Shown piece after piece: positions 24,938 through 36,379 of a stretch of DNA of 64,000 bases (position 1 is the first letter of the stretch; every line of letters begins with the position of its first letter). The notes under the pieces were generated by a model. It was not told the origin of the DNA and did no database searches. It saw only the letters and a list, made by a program, of their open reading frames with translations. This stretch comes from Flaccisagitta enflata (lineage: Eukaryota; Chaetognatha; Sagittoidea; Aphragmophora), in the NCBI GenBank assembly GCA_965153355.1, contig OZ231127.1, positions 99,262,001 through 99,326,000 of the forward strand. Direction: 5' to 3'. The position numbers and the translations under genes are program-made.

Positions 24938-25059
24938 TATTCTCTTCATCAAATCGGCTTTTCTCGTTTTTCCCGCAAATGAAATCTACCTGAGAGAAAA
25001 GGCGCCATCCACCGATTCTTGATTGGCATCATTGTCTCGCCGAGTCGAGAAACAACGCC

Positions 25060-25385
25060 ACGTCACACTGGGCCACAACGCCTCGCCACGCTGGGCCACA
25101 ACGACAACGCCACGCCACACTGGGCCAAAACGCCGCGCCACACTGGGCCACATCGCCTCGCCACACTGGGCCACCTCGCCTCGCCACACTGGGCCACAAC
25201 GCCTCGCCACACTGGGCCAAAACGCCGCGCCACACTGGGCCACAACGCCTCGCCACACTGGGCCACCTCGCCTCGCCACACTGGGCCAAAACGCCGCGCC
25301 AGACTAATCAACTTCAACGCCACGCCACACTGACCCACAACGCAACGCCAGACTGATATACTTCAACGCCACACCCCACTATTCA
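25060..25385 (+). repeat. 23-bp minisatellite
   Basis: About 13 units of CACACTGGGCCACAACGCC-TCGC, with AAAACGCCG and CCTCGCC variants. Similarity fades through 25640, where CACA/CGCCACACC words persist. Four overlapping ORFs on both strands are consequences of the repeat. Confidence 0.9.
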
Positions 25386-25929
25386 CTAAGCCACAATGCT
25401 ACGCCACAACAAGCTACAACGTCACATAGTGTTGCAAAGCAAAGCAACGCCACGCATCACTTGTTCGCTACGCCACATCGTGTTTCACGACATGTCCACA
25501 ACATGCTGAGCGACAACGCAACCAAACCTAAAACGCTGTCACGCTACTCTGAGCCACACCGAATCACGCCACATTGTTTCGCGCCACACCGAATCTCGCC
25601 ACACCAAATTACTCCTCATCGTTTCATCCCCCACACCGTAACACTCCAAATCATTCAACGGCACAAATCCTCAAGAGTGCGTCACTGCGTTTCAGTTCGC
25701 GTCATACCATTGTCTGCGTGAATGATTGTATGGGCGCTACCTAGAGTACAGCTATACGTATATATTCAGTGTGCGGCAGACCGCAAGAACATTACGTAGC
25801 GTAGAAACAGATAGTCCACACATGTTTAGAGTTCAGAGCCGAGCTTGACAGCAGCGACCCATACCAAAATAAAAGAACAAAAAACTCCATTGATATTGCT
25901 CCATGCGAAATTTACAATGCACAACCGCG

Positions 25930-26045
25930 AGGCGGTAGCATGGGCGGCGGGGGCGACGGCGGCGGCGGTAGCATGGGCGGCGGGGGCGACGGCGGCGGCG
26001 GTAGCATGGGCGGCGGCAGCGGCGGCGGCGGCATCGGCGGCGGGC
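25930..26045 (+). repeat. GC-rich 33-bp repeat
   Basis: GCATGGGCGGCGGGGGCGAC followed by GGCGGCGGCGGTA, repeated twice and a third time in part. It reads as Ala/Gly/Trp-rich in one frame, but no gene context supports coding. Confidence 0.7.
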
Positions 26046-26289
26046 GTTTCTTTACGGCGCCCGCAGAAGGCTTGATTACTATTGTCTAGACGTATTTATT
26101 CAATATCTCTATTCCAGCTCTCGGTCTTTTATCATTCCCGCGTATCCTTTGGCCGCGCCTCCCCGGAAAAACGGAGACAACGATAATCTGGTGGAGAATA
26201 TACGAATACGACGAGAAAAAAAAAAAACAAATGATTTTTGCCACTCGACAGTGACTAAGAAAACAACAACACTAACATCGACTGCGATG

Positions 26290-26630
<341 letters not shown>

Positions 26631-26767
26631 CTTACGGCAGCGGAAGCGCAGGAAGGAATCGAGTTTCCCTTTTATTGATTTTCCAATGTTTTTGTGATCA
26701 AACATTCATGAACGTCTTGTTTATTGTCATTCTGTTATTATTATCCTTGTATCTATTGTTATGTTCA

Positions 26768-27076
26768 TCTTTTTCTTTTTCTTCTTCTTCCTCTTCTTCT
26801 TCTTCTTCTTTTTCTTTTTCTTTTTCTTTTTCTTTTTCTTTTTCTTTTTCTTTTTCTTTTTCTTTTTCTTTTTCTTTTTCTTCTTCTTCTTCTTTTTCTT
26901 TTTCTTTTTCTTTTTCTTCTTCTTTTTCTTCTTCTTCTTCTTCTTTTTCTTTTTCTTTTTCTTCTTCTTTTTCTTCTTCTTCTTCTTCTTCTTTTTCTTT
27001 TTCTTTTTCTTTTTCTTTTTCTTTTTCTTTTTCTTTTTCTTTTTCTTCTTCTTCTTCTTCTTCTTCTTCTTCTTCT
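26768..27076. repeat. Polypyrimidine tract (TTTTTC)n/(TTC)n
   Basis: About 310 bases without a purine on the plus strand, alternating TTTTTC hexamers and TTC triplets. Such homopurine-homopyrimidine mirror sequence can form triplex DNA. Confidence 0.95.
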
Positions 27077-27125
27077 GAATATGAACAATAATGGTTATCA
27101 CGTATCGTTTATCACACTTCTTTTA

Positions 27126-27716
27126 ACAATGGCCAAAATAAAAACCGGACGCTCAGTTTTTTATGATTGAATGAAAACTATACATACTTTTTACTTAAAA
27201 TCCATGAGCACTTTGAGGAGCTTTAAAAACTTTACAAATCTAGACCAAGCAGCAGTTTTTAGCTCAAGTCATTTTTAAATGACATGAGGATGAAATAAAA
27301 CACCCATATTCTTCAAAGCAAATTATTGTGCTTACTATAAAACACTTCTTGTTTCACTTTTTCTGCAAAATGAAAAAATTGAATAAATAGAAGGAAATTC
27401 AAGGCAAAAATGAAGTGTTTTGAATTCTCTACAAGATGGAACCAAGCAGAAATCATGATTCTTATTCGTTTAGAAGCTATATCAATTCAAAGTTGGTTAC
27501 TCTAAAAAAATTGAAATCAGATTTGAGATTTCCAAGTGGTTATCTTTAAAACATCATAACTTTTAAAGTTCTGAAGCTTTAACCTTCTGTGAGAGCTCAA
27601 ATGAAAGATATTTCCAAGCTTTTTGAAACTATCATGAATTTAAAGGGTTTATCTTCTTAAATTGCTGGGCAATCCTTGATTAAAAAACAGCGTCCGGTTT
27701 TTTATTTTGCCACTGT
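27126..27716. mobile_element. 591-bp MITE with TA target duplication
   Basis: The termini ACAATGGCCAAAATAAAAAC (left) and, in reverse, ACAGTGGCAAAATAAAAAAC (right) form inverted repeats of about 30 bp that continue into CCGGACGCT. TA dinucleotides flank both sides (27124-27125, 27717-27718). It has no ORF. The termini resemble those of the palindrome at 60217-61371, suggesting one Tc1/mariner-type family. Confidence 0.7.
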
Positions 27717-27886
27717 TATCACTTTTCTGAAAGCACTGCGATCACTTTCATTTGACGAGCGAGAAATTGCAATATTGTCTCTTTTTTGTACAAAAGATAA
27801 AGAAAGATTACGGGTCTTCGAATAAAACGTTCCTCAGCAACAAGAGCAGCTAGAAACGAAATGAAGATAAGAAAAAGAAAACAGAA

Positions 27887-28050
27887 CAAGGCCGGATACA
27901 TGGCAATACAGTCGCGGACGGTTGGGCAGGAGTCGTGATGCAAAAACCACTCGCAATTAAAAAAAGTTTGTTACCGACCTACCGACTTACCGACCTACCG
28001 ACCTACCGACCGACACGGCAAGGTGTAAAGTCGCGTGTCCGCGACTAAAA
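27887..28050 (-). repeat. HHE copy, intact ends (GTCGCG class)
   Basis: The tail arm GTCGCGGA (27911-27918) is exactly complementary to the outer head arm TCCGCGAC (28038-28045). The head hairpin is GTCGCG-TGTC-CGCGAC (28030-28045). ACCGACCTACC repeats lie between, and GGCCGGATACATGG lies outside the tail. Confidence 0.85.
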
Positions 28051-28630
28051 ATCCAGTTTTGACGCAACGTTAGGTCCTTCTAACAATTTGAGCGGTTTAA
28101 ATCAGATTCAGGCTATTAGACGGCAGTGAAAATAAATACTGCTGATTAAGGCATAGAAGCGTTCATGGTAACTGGTTTGAGGGTTATTTCTATCACACTT
28201 CCCTACGTTGTGCAGGAGCCATTACAGATTCAAACAGGTTCCTTTTTCCTTTTTTTTTCCTGATACTTCTGCTACTTGTTTATTTGGAAAAAAGTTGAAG
28301 AATACCTTCGGCTTTTTGAGACCTATGGCGGAAATCGATTTTCCCTTTTTCTCATGAGTGGTTTGAGAAAGTTGGTCAATTTTGGGGGGCCGAATGAGAC
28401 TACGCAGGAAATTAATGGCTAAGAAAGAACTAAATCTCCTCTTTCAGATGACGCCAAGCAGAATTCTGTGCAATTGATAGTTTCAGAGCTATGAATTTCT
28501 GAATCTTTTTTTATTTTTTCGCATTTTTCGCATTTTTCCTAAAAATGAGGAATTAAGTTATTGAGGTCTATTTGAACTTCAAATTGTCCCAGATGATGAT
28601 TGTGTATGCTGGCGGCAAAGTCTCTCACTC
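28051..28630. other. No gene seen
   Basis: A/T-rich unique-looking sequence without long open frames or clear repeats. Confidence 0.5.
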
Positions 28631-28631
28631 T

Positions 28632-28895
28632 TTTAGTCGAGGAATCTATAAGGGGCTTTGTCCATCTGTCCATCAGTCCATCCATTGGTCTGTTGGTCCA
28701 TCAGTCTATCCATGGTGATCAAGTCGAAAAGTGGCAAAACAAGCGTTCTCTCTCTGTCTCTTTCTCTCTCTGTCTCATTCTCTGTCTGCTGTCCATCTTT
28801 CTGTCTGTCTGTCTGCCCGTCCGTCCCTCCGTCTTTCTGTCTGTCCATCCATCTGTTTTTCCGTCTGTCCATCCGTCTGTCCATCTGTCCGCCTG

Positions 28896-28975
<80 letters not shown>

Positions 28976-28976
28976 A
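28632..28976 (+). repeat. Decayed HHE head, (TCTG/TCCG)n and (CT)n
   Basis: TTTTAGTCGAGGAATCTATA and GGCTTTGTCCATCTG (28632-28680) keep the HHE head order but have lost the stem. CAAGTCGAAAAGTGGCAAAA matches the interior of the intact copy at 29034. TCTG/TCCG runs and a CT tract (28900-28976) follow. Confidence 0.65.
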
Positions 28977-29033
28977 GTATTTACGACTTTTTTCTCACGG
29001 CGATTAGCCGCCTTTATTGGTATTCTTCTTTTT

Positions 29034-29188
29034 AGTTGCGGACACGCAACTCTATAAGAGGCTTTGTCCGTCCGTCCGTTGGTTGGTCGGTCGGTCGGTC
29101 CGTAAGCACGAGTCGAAAAGTGGGAAAACGCGCATATCTGCCCCTGCCCACCCGTCCGCAACTGATGGCCGTGTATCCGGCCTTGTTT
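29034..29188 (+). repeat. HHE copy, best preserved (155 bp)
   Basis: Head hairpin GTTGCG-GACA-CGCAAC (29035-29050), CTCTATAAGAGGCTTTGTCC, TCCG and GGTC repeats, CGAAAAGTGGGAAAACGCGC, CCCCTGCCCACCCG, tail arm TCCGCAAC (29155-29162; exact complement of head 29035-29042), then the outer hairpin GGCCG-TGTATC-CGGCC (29167-29182) and TTGTT. It is used here as the reference for the family. Confidence 0.9.
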
Positions 29189-29193
29189 CACTT

Positions 29194-29641
<448 letters not shown>

Positions 29642-29754
29642 ATTTTTCCGAATTTTCTCTGGGTTTCCTCTCCTTCCACGTTCATCAGCAATTGATCAAA
29701 ACTTTGATGGCTGCTGAATTCCCACATCGCGGGTTTGGTTTTTCTCTCTTTCTC

Positions 29755-30920
<1,166 letters not shown>

Positions 30921-30924
30921 ACCC

Positions 30925-31155
30925 TGGTAAATCAGATAACGATAGCTGATGGTGATGTGCTTGTTAATGATAGCTGTAATCTTCTGCGATTTGCTTGATA
31001 ATCATAGCTCTAATCAGCTGTGATCCGCTTGATAATCATAGCTGATAGTGATCTGCTTGATAATGGTAGCTGTAATCTGCTTGATAATGATAGCTGATAG
31101 TGATCTGCTTGATAATGATAGCTTTAATCTGCTGTGATCTGCTTGATCTGCGTTA
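30925..31155 (+). repeat. Short tandem repeat, about 32 bp, degenerate
   Basis: GCTTGATAATGATAGCTGA and TAGTGATCT or TAATCTGCTGTGATCT recur about seven times with varying spacing. Confidence 0.65.
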
Positions 31156-31550
31156 CGGTGAATTGACAAGTGGAAGTTGACAAGTTTAAAAAGAGCTTAA
31201 AAAGTCTGCGCTGGATTGTAATGATTGAATCCGATTGAATATTTTAATCATGTTAATGATCTTTTTCATTTGGTCTCTCTGCATTACTATACAGCTAATT
31301 TTGCCTTCCTCCTTCCCCCCCCTAACGTCGTTGTTACTACCTACACGGAAATCAGGTAAGTTTGTAGCAACCATTAAGTAATCTTGTACATCAATATTAT
31401 GGGAATGTTGTGAAAGGCCAAGCTGAGTAATCATTTTCTTCAAAATGAGTCTCTCCTTTTTGGATGAACAGACGGTCGAAGGCAAGCGATCTCTCTCTCT
31501 CATCACCCTAGGACAAATTTCCTCCTTCTCCTCCTTCTCTCAGTCATCCC

Positions 31551-32172
31551 CCCCCCCACCTCAAGGCTCAAACCCCAGCCTCAAGGCTCAAATACCAGCC
31601 TCAAGGCTCAAATACCAGCCTCAAGGCTCAAATACTAGCCTCAAGGCTCAAATTCCAGCTATAAGGCTCAAATTCCAGCCATGAGGCTCAAATTCCAGCC
31701 ATGAGACTCAAATTCCAGCCTCAAGGCTCAAATTCCAACCTCAAGGCTCAAATTCCAGCTGCACAGCTCAAATTCCAGCCTCAAGGCTCAAATTCCAGCC
31801 TCTAGGCTCAAGTTCCAGCCTCGTGGCTCAAATTCCAGCCTCGTGGCTCAAATTCCAGCTTTAAGGCTCAAATCCAATCTGGAGGCTCAAATTCCAGCCT
31901 TGAGGCTCAAATCCCAACCTTGAGAGTTAAATCCCAACCTTGAGACTCAAATCCCAACTTTCAGAGACTCAAATCCCAGTCTTGAGACACAAATCAACCT
32001 TGAGCAAATCCAACCTCAAAGCTCAAATCTAACCTTAGAGATAAATCCCTAACAGCAGAGGCTCAAATCCTAGCTTTGAGGCTCGAATCCTAGCTTTGAG
32101 GCTCAAATCTCAGCTTCAAGGCTCAAATCCTTGCAGCAATGCTCAAATTCCAGCCTCAAGCATCCAAACTTA
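31551..32172 (+). repeat. 20-bp minisatellite, about 30 units
   Basis: The unit is CCTCAAGGCTCAAATTCCAG, with increasing drift to the right. In reverse (CTGGAATTTGAGCCTTGAGG) it resembles the 20-bp cores of the elements at 12686 and 34188. If the MITE at 32181-32813 is removed, the array lies next to a GC module (32822-32912), the same arrangement as in those elements. Confidence 0.85.
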
Positions 32173-32180
32173 CTGAGCAT

Positions 32181-32813
32181 TAGCTTGTACCTAAATGACT
32201 AAAAGCAATAAAATCAGAATTCTACAAGTAGTTCTTGTTGTGGGGCTGTCTTGGGCTTCTAATGGCATCAATTTTGGTCGGAAAAATTTGCAATTTGCTG
32301 TCCGCGCCTTACCTTGAATTTTCCTTCAGCCTATGGGAAACCAAAAATTTCAAAGTGCTTAAATCTCTGTTTTGACTGCAGATTTGAAATCTGCAGAAAA
32401 AACTGTTAATTGAAAGTGCTTTCCTTTTTTCAATATTCCTTCGGGATCATAGTCAAAATTCATCTTAAAGATATAAAAAAAGGTAAGTTCGACGATTTTA
32501 CATATAAATAAAAGAAAGATGGTTTTGCAAATTTGACCATTATTTTGAGCACCTTCTGGTTAGATAGCTATTGAAAAAGGAAAGCACTTTCAATCAACAG
32601 TTTTCTGCAGATTTCAAGTCTGCAGTCAAAGTATGAAGATTTAAAAGCCGCATTTGAATTTTGGTTTCCCATAAGCCAGAAGAAAATTCAAATGCGTTTA
32701 TGAGCAGCAGTCTATTTTTCGAACCAAAAGTGATGTCATTGAGCAAGACAGCACAATAAAACTGCGTAATGAGTTCTGATTTTAGTAATTTATTAATCAT
32801 TTGGTACAAGCTA
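32181..32813. mobile_element. 633-bp foldback MITE with 8-bp target duplication (hAT type)
   Basis: The ends TAGCTTGTACC and GGTACAAGCTA are perfect inverted repeats. Direct repeats CTGAGCAT flank both sides (32173-32180, 32814-32821). The arms are about 270 bp each, with an almost wholly complementary course (CTGCAGATTTGAAATCTGCAG in the left arm, CTGCAGATTTCAAG in the right). It has no ORF. Eight-base duplications are the hallmark of hAT transposons. Relatives lie at 52490-52954 and 55576-55812. Confidence 0.85.
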
Positions 32814-32821
32814 CTGAGCAT

Positions 32822-32912
32822 AGGTCATCGGCCCCTTCGGGGCTGCTGCCCCTCTCACCATCACACTGACATACACAAACACAGGGGCAACGGGTACCGC
32901 TGACCATCTAAC
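32822..32912 (-). repeat. GC module, reverse orientation
   Basis: CATCGGCCCCTTCGGGGCTG, CTGCCCC, ACACAGGGGCAACGGGTACC and GCTGACCAT appear in the reverse order of the module at 12413. Confidence 0.7.
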
Positions 32913-32933
32913 GCTTTTGCGACTGTTATGAGC

Positions 32934-32936
<3 letters not shown>

Positions 32937-33025
<89 letters not shown>

Positions 33026-33045
33026 TCTCTCTCTCTCTCTCTTTT
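32937..33045. repeat. (CT)n microsatellite
   Basis: Pure CT, then CTTTCT, ending in a T run. Confidence 0.95.
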
Positions 33046-33249
33046 TTTTTTTTTCGTCTTCCCCTAACAGTCATTGTCCTCTTCTTCCATTCAGTGTTTT
33101 TTTTCCTATTTCTCTCTTTTCCCGTTCATTAGAATTTCAGAGTTTCAGAGTGAAGTGAAAAACTGCGTTTGGTCGCGCAAAACTATTCAAGTCTCACCGA
33201 CGTCTGTTAGAACCTGTACTATACTAGCTAGATGGTATTTTGTTTGCAT

Positions 33250-33545
33250 TGGACATATGGATAGATGGACAAAGCCTCTTATAGAGTTGCGTGTCCGCAA
33301 CTAAAAAGTTTCATGACGCACGAGCATCAAATATAGTTTACTGCCAATGGCTCATTGCCATCGCCATTATGGCTTTTCATATAATCTTTTTAGTCACATG
33401 CTATGCGACTTCACACCCCACTTTGTCCGTCCCTCCGTCCTTTGCTTGGTTGGTTGTTTGCTCCCGCCCAAATGGTCTAGTGACCTGAAATACGGCTCCT
33501 GCCCACCCGCATGCACCTTGGATAGCTGTGTATCCAGCCTTATTG
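33250..33545. repeat. Two HHE pieces: head (minus) and decayed copy (plus)
   Basis: 33255-33303 is a minus-strand head with the perfect hairpin GTTGCG-TGTC-CGCAAC (33286-33301) and GGACAAAGCCTCTTATAGA. 33388-33545 is a plus-strand copy with a one-mismatch stem (GTCACA...TGCGAC). Its outer hairpin GCTG-TGTATC-CAGC keeps pairing through a changed base pair. Confidence 0.75.
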
Positions 33546-33689
33546 TAATAAGATGTGCTCTGTCTTTCTGTATTAGTTATTCAGTTATTTATTGCTCAAT
33601 TACAATCAAGAATGGTCAAAATGGCAACACCGGAATTCAGCACAACCGGAAAAAAATTGGTCCCTTGAGATCCGTTATTGAGGGGTTCC

Positions 33690-34080
33690 ACTGTATAAGC
33701 AAACAAAGCAAAAAAAGATTTACACCAATTTTAGCATGGGTTTATACAGTAAAATACTGTAAAAATGAGCTTTTTTGGGCTTTTTTTTAATTTCTTGCTC
33801 AAAAATCGCAGCAATCACTTAAAACTTTGCAAGGACAAGCCCAAAGTGAGCATCTATACGCAAACAAAGCAAAAAAAGATTTTTCACCGATTTTAGTATG
33901 GGTTTATACAATAAAATACTTTAAAAATGAGCTTTTTTGGTCTTCTTTTTTATTTCTTGCTCAAAAATCGCAGCAATGACTTGAAACTTTGCAAGGATAA
34001 GCCCCAAGTGACCATCTATAAGCAAACAAAGCAAATGAAGATTTTTCACCGAATTTAGTATGGGTTTACACAGCCGGTTA
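33690..34080 (+). repeat. Tandem repeat, 161-162 bp x 2.4
   Basis: TATAAGCAAACAAAGCAAA begins units at 33694, 33855 and 34017. Shared words include TAGTATGGGTTTATACA, AAAATGAGCTTTTTTGG and CAAAAATCGCAGCAAT. No coding potential is seen. Confidence 0.85.
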
Positions 34081-34187
34081 TCCTATAATTCTTACGATCA
34101 TAGGTTCATGGGTTAGAAGGCTTACAATTGTAGGTTTTCTGGACTCAAAAACAAAGAGGAAAAGATTTTTTTCCTCATAATCCCACA

Positions 34188-34744
34188 AGTCATCCAAGGA
34201 TCACACATGGTCAGCGTTTGATGCCCTGCTTTGAGTGATTAGCTGAAGAAATGGAAGAGAGCAGGGCAGCGGCCCCCAAAGGGCCGATGTCCTGTAGGAC
34301 ACAGGGGTGAACCGTTACGTCTGTCTGACATATTATTCAATGAGAATTTGAGGTCTGAGAAGCTGGATTTAGGGCCCAAGAGGCTGGATTTGAGGCCCAA
34401 GAGGCTGGATTTGAGGCCCAAGAGGCTGGATTTGAGGCCCAGAGGCTGGTTTGAGGTCGGGGGGCTGGATTTGAGCCCAAGGCTGGATTTGAGGCCCGAG
34501 AAGCTGTATTTGAGGCCAGGGAGGCTGGATTTGAGGCCTGAGAGGCTGGATTTGAGGCCTGAGGCTTGATTTGAGGCCTGAGTGGCCAGAATTGAGACCT
34601 GAGAGGCCAGATTTGAGGCCTGAGAGGCTTGAGAGGAAGCTTTGGAGGGGCCATACGTACGTACGTACGTAATGTCAGACGGACGTAACGGTTCACCCCT
34701 GTGTCCTACAGGACATCGGCCCTTTGGGGCCGCTGCCCAAAAAG
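34188..34744 (+). mobile_element. 557-bp element with inverted repeats and a 20-bp minisatellite core
   Basis: It has the same ends as 12686-13240 (AGTCATCCAAGGATC and GGGGCCGCTGCCCAAAAAG) and nearly the same length. The inverted repeats are about 34262-34332 against 34668-34738, with GGGCCGATGTCCTGTAG inside. The core (34345-34635) has about 14 units of GAGGCTGGATTTGAGGCC(C/T)A-like 20-21-mers. TACGTACGTACGTACG occurs at 34656-34671. The two elements differ in the arm sequence next to the core (TTTCGAGACGTCC against GAACCGTTACGTC). Confidence 0.75.
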
Positions 34745-34849
34745 CGCTGCTTCGATTTTTTTTCATTTTTTGGGTCAATATCAAGAGCGAGAATACTCAC
34801 TTATGCATGCAAAAATTATCGTCACCACTCCTCTGTAAATAGGTTAAAT

Positions 34850-34960
34850 ATGATGACAAATGTAGCTTTCTACAATGCTTACGATTCTAGGTTTTCCTGC
34901 TTAGAAAGCTTACGATTCTAGAAACTTGCATAGAAAGCTCACGATTCTAGGTCTCCTTTG
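34850..34960 (+). repeat. Short tandem repeat, about 35 bp
   Basis: GAAAGCTTACGATTCTAG and close variants occur three to four times; 34090-34140 has a weaker pair. 34961-35500 shows nothing else. Confidence 0.55.
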
Positions 34961-35506
34961 ACTTATTGTGTCAATAAAATTTTTAACTATCATGTATTGT
35001 TCTTCTGCTCATGAATTCAGGTTTCTAGTCACTTGCTTTGAGAGAGTTTGTTGGCAGGCCTAATTCATGGTCCACAAACTTGTAACCCAAATTTTTTGGT
35101 GACAAAAAAGCGACCATGAAAGTAGCTCCCCTGTCTACTTGCATAGCCGCTCCAGCCTCTACAATAGAGTGCATACTGAATGAGTTGTAGGTCGAATATC
35201 AAAAAAAGCAAGGATCAATTTTTTGGAAATATGGTCTACTTTGAAGAAATAATCGATTTTGGACAAAAAACTTTGACTGGCCTTCCATTGAGACAATATG
35301 GTGGTATATCAGACTTTCATATCCAAATTGGGATTAAGCACCACCAGAGAGGGCTAAAGTTGTTGATAGTCCATAGTATTTCCATTATGGTTTCTAAACG
35401 GATTGGAGAAAAACCTTGTTATGGGTCTCATTTTAAAGATATCTAATAGTATATAAGTAGAATATGAAAAACGAAAAAATAAAGGATGAGGTCTCTTTTT
35501 CTCTTT

Positions 35507-35998
35507 TTATTGTGACCCCGCGTCACTTGTTGGAATTTTAAATTCTCTGACAGTTAAGTTCTGAATTGCTGCTTTTTCAGCAGCATTAAGAATAGGTTCC
35601 TCTGCATCCATATCATCTTCATCTTCCCATTCATCCTCCTCTTCCACCTCATCTTCCTCCTTTTCCTGCTCATCTTCTTTAATGGTTTTGGCCAAATCTG
35701 CCCTGATTGCCAAACTTTTCTCAACTGCTTGCTTCCGTAATGACTGATCCTCACCTGCTAGCATACTTTGCAAAAAAGCCTTTGGATGGGCACAGAAACC
35801 ATTGCGTTGGTTAGACTTCTGAGCAATGTTTTGTACCACCAGTTTCAGCTTCCGTGAAAACTCGATCATTTTGAGCAGGTTTTTTGGACCATCAACACAC
35901 TGCGGGTGGGATTCAATCCAAAACCAAGATGGCATATAGAACTCAACAGAAATGTGAGTCAACCGTTTCAATTTGTAAGATGGATTCTTTGTAGTCAT
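35507..35998 (-). CDS. Orphan 163-aa ORF, probably a fragment of a multicopy invertebrate gene
   Basis: The ORF has a charged N-terminus, FWIESHPQCVDGPKNL (26-41), QRNGFCAHPKAFLQSML (64-80), LRKQAVEKSLAIRADL (87-102), a very acidic stretch (108-134) and LTVREFKIP (148-156). From memory this order (W-x-E...P-x-C-x-DG, QRN-x-F-x-AHP, VR-x-F-x-P) resembles uncharacterised multicopy proteins of invertebrate genomes; I cannot name a function. The last residues and stop are encoded by the repeat word AACAAGTGACGCGGGGTCAC, which also flanks HHE copies, so the original C-terminus has probably been replaced. The start is the first ATG. It may be a pseudogene. Confidence 0.45.
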   Translation of the reverse strand: MTTKNPSYKLKRLTHISVEFYMPSWFWIESHPQCVDGPKNLLKMIEFSRKLKLVVQNIAQKSNQRNGFCAHPKAFLQSMLAGEDQSLRKQAVEKSLAIRADLAKTIKEDEQEKEEDEVEEEDEWEDEDDMDAEEPILNAAEKAAIQNLTVREFKIPTSDAGSQ

Positions 35999-36029
35999 GT
36001 AGTCACATTAGTCGATTGGCATATGGATT

Positions 36030-36240
36030 CCATCGTGAGTGAAGCGGAAGCGGAAGCGAAGCGGAAGCGGAAGCGGAAGCGTAGTTTGGGCATGGGCGGA
36101 AGCGAGCGGAGCGCAATTTTGAAATCAAGTGGAAGGCGGAAGCGGAAGCAAGAGCTTTTTGATGCCTAATGGAAGCGGAAGCGGAAGCGAAGGACATAAT
36201 CAAGCGCTTCCGCTTCCAGCTTCCGCTTCCACTTCCACTT
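36030..36240. repeat. GGAAGC hexamer blocks, partly inverted
   Basis: Blocks of GGAAGC on the plus strand, then GCTTCC blocks at 36205-36240, separated by short non-repeat spacers as at 22165. Confidence 0.75.
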
Positions 36241-36379
36241 TAGATCCCGACAATATTTTGACAATAATCTTGTCATTTTTATTGATACTTATTCTATTAT
36301 AATTTATTAATTTTTTTCTTCTCTTGATGTTGTTATTTTTTCTTATTGTTTTTGTATATTTTTCCTTCATCTGTTTGTC

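Noticed and set aside
25019-25338. Four overlapping 86-104-codon frames over the 23-bp repeat
   Set aside because: Open on both strands because the unit lacks stops; no other sign of coding.
29034-29188. Integron attC-like site (GTT...AAC hairpins)
   Set aside because: The GTTGCG/CGCAAC stem looks superficially like an attC core, but other copies have GTCGCG or GTCACG stems, no cassettes or integrase are present, and the DNA is eukaryotic.
33347-33790. 147-codon plus-strand frame
   Set aside because: It runs through a decayed HHE copy and into the 162-bp tandem repeat; the composition follows those repeats.
35180-35446. 88-codon plus-strand frame
   Set aside because: It has no motif and no supporting context; its length is within chance for A/T-moderate sequence.
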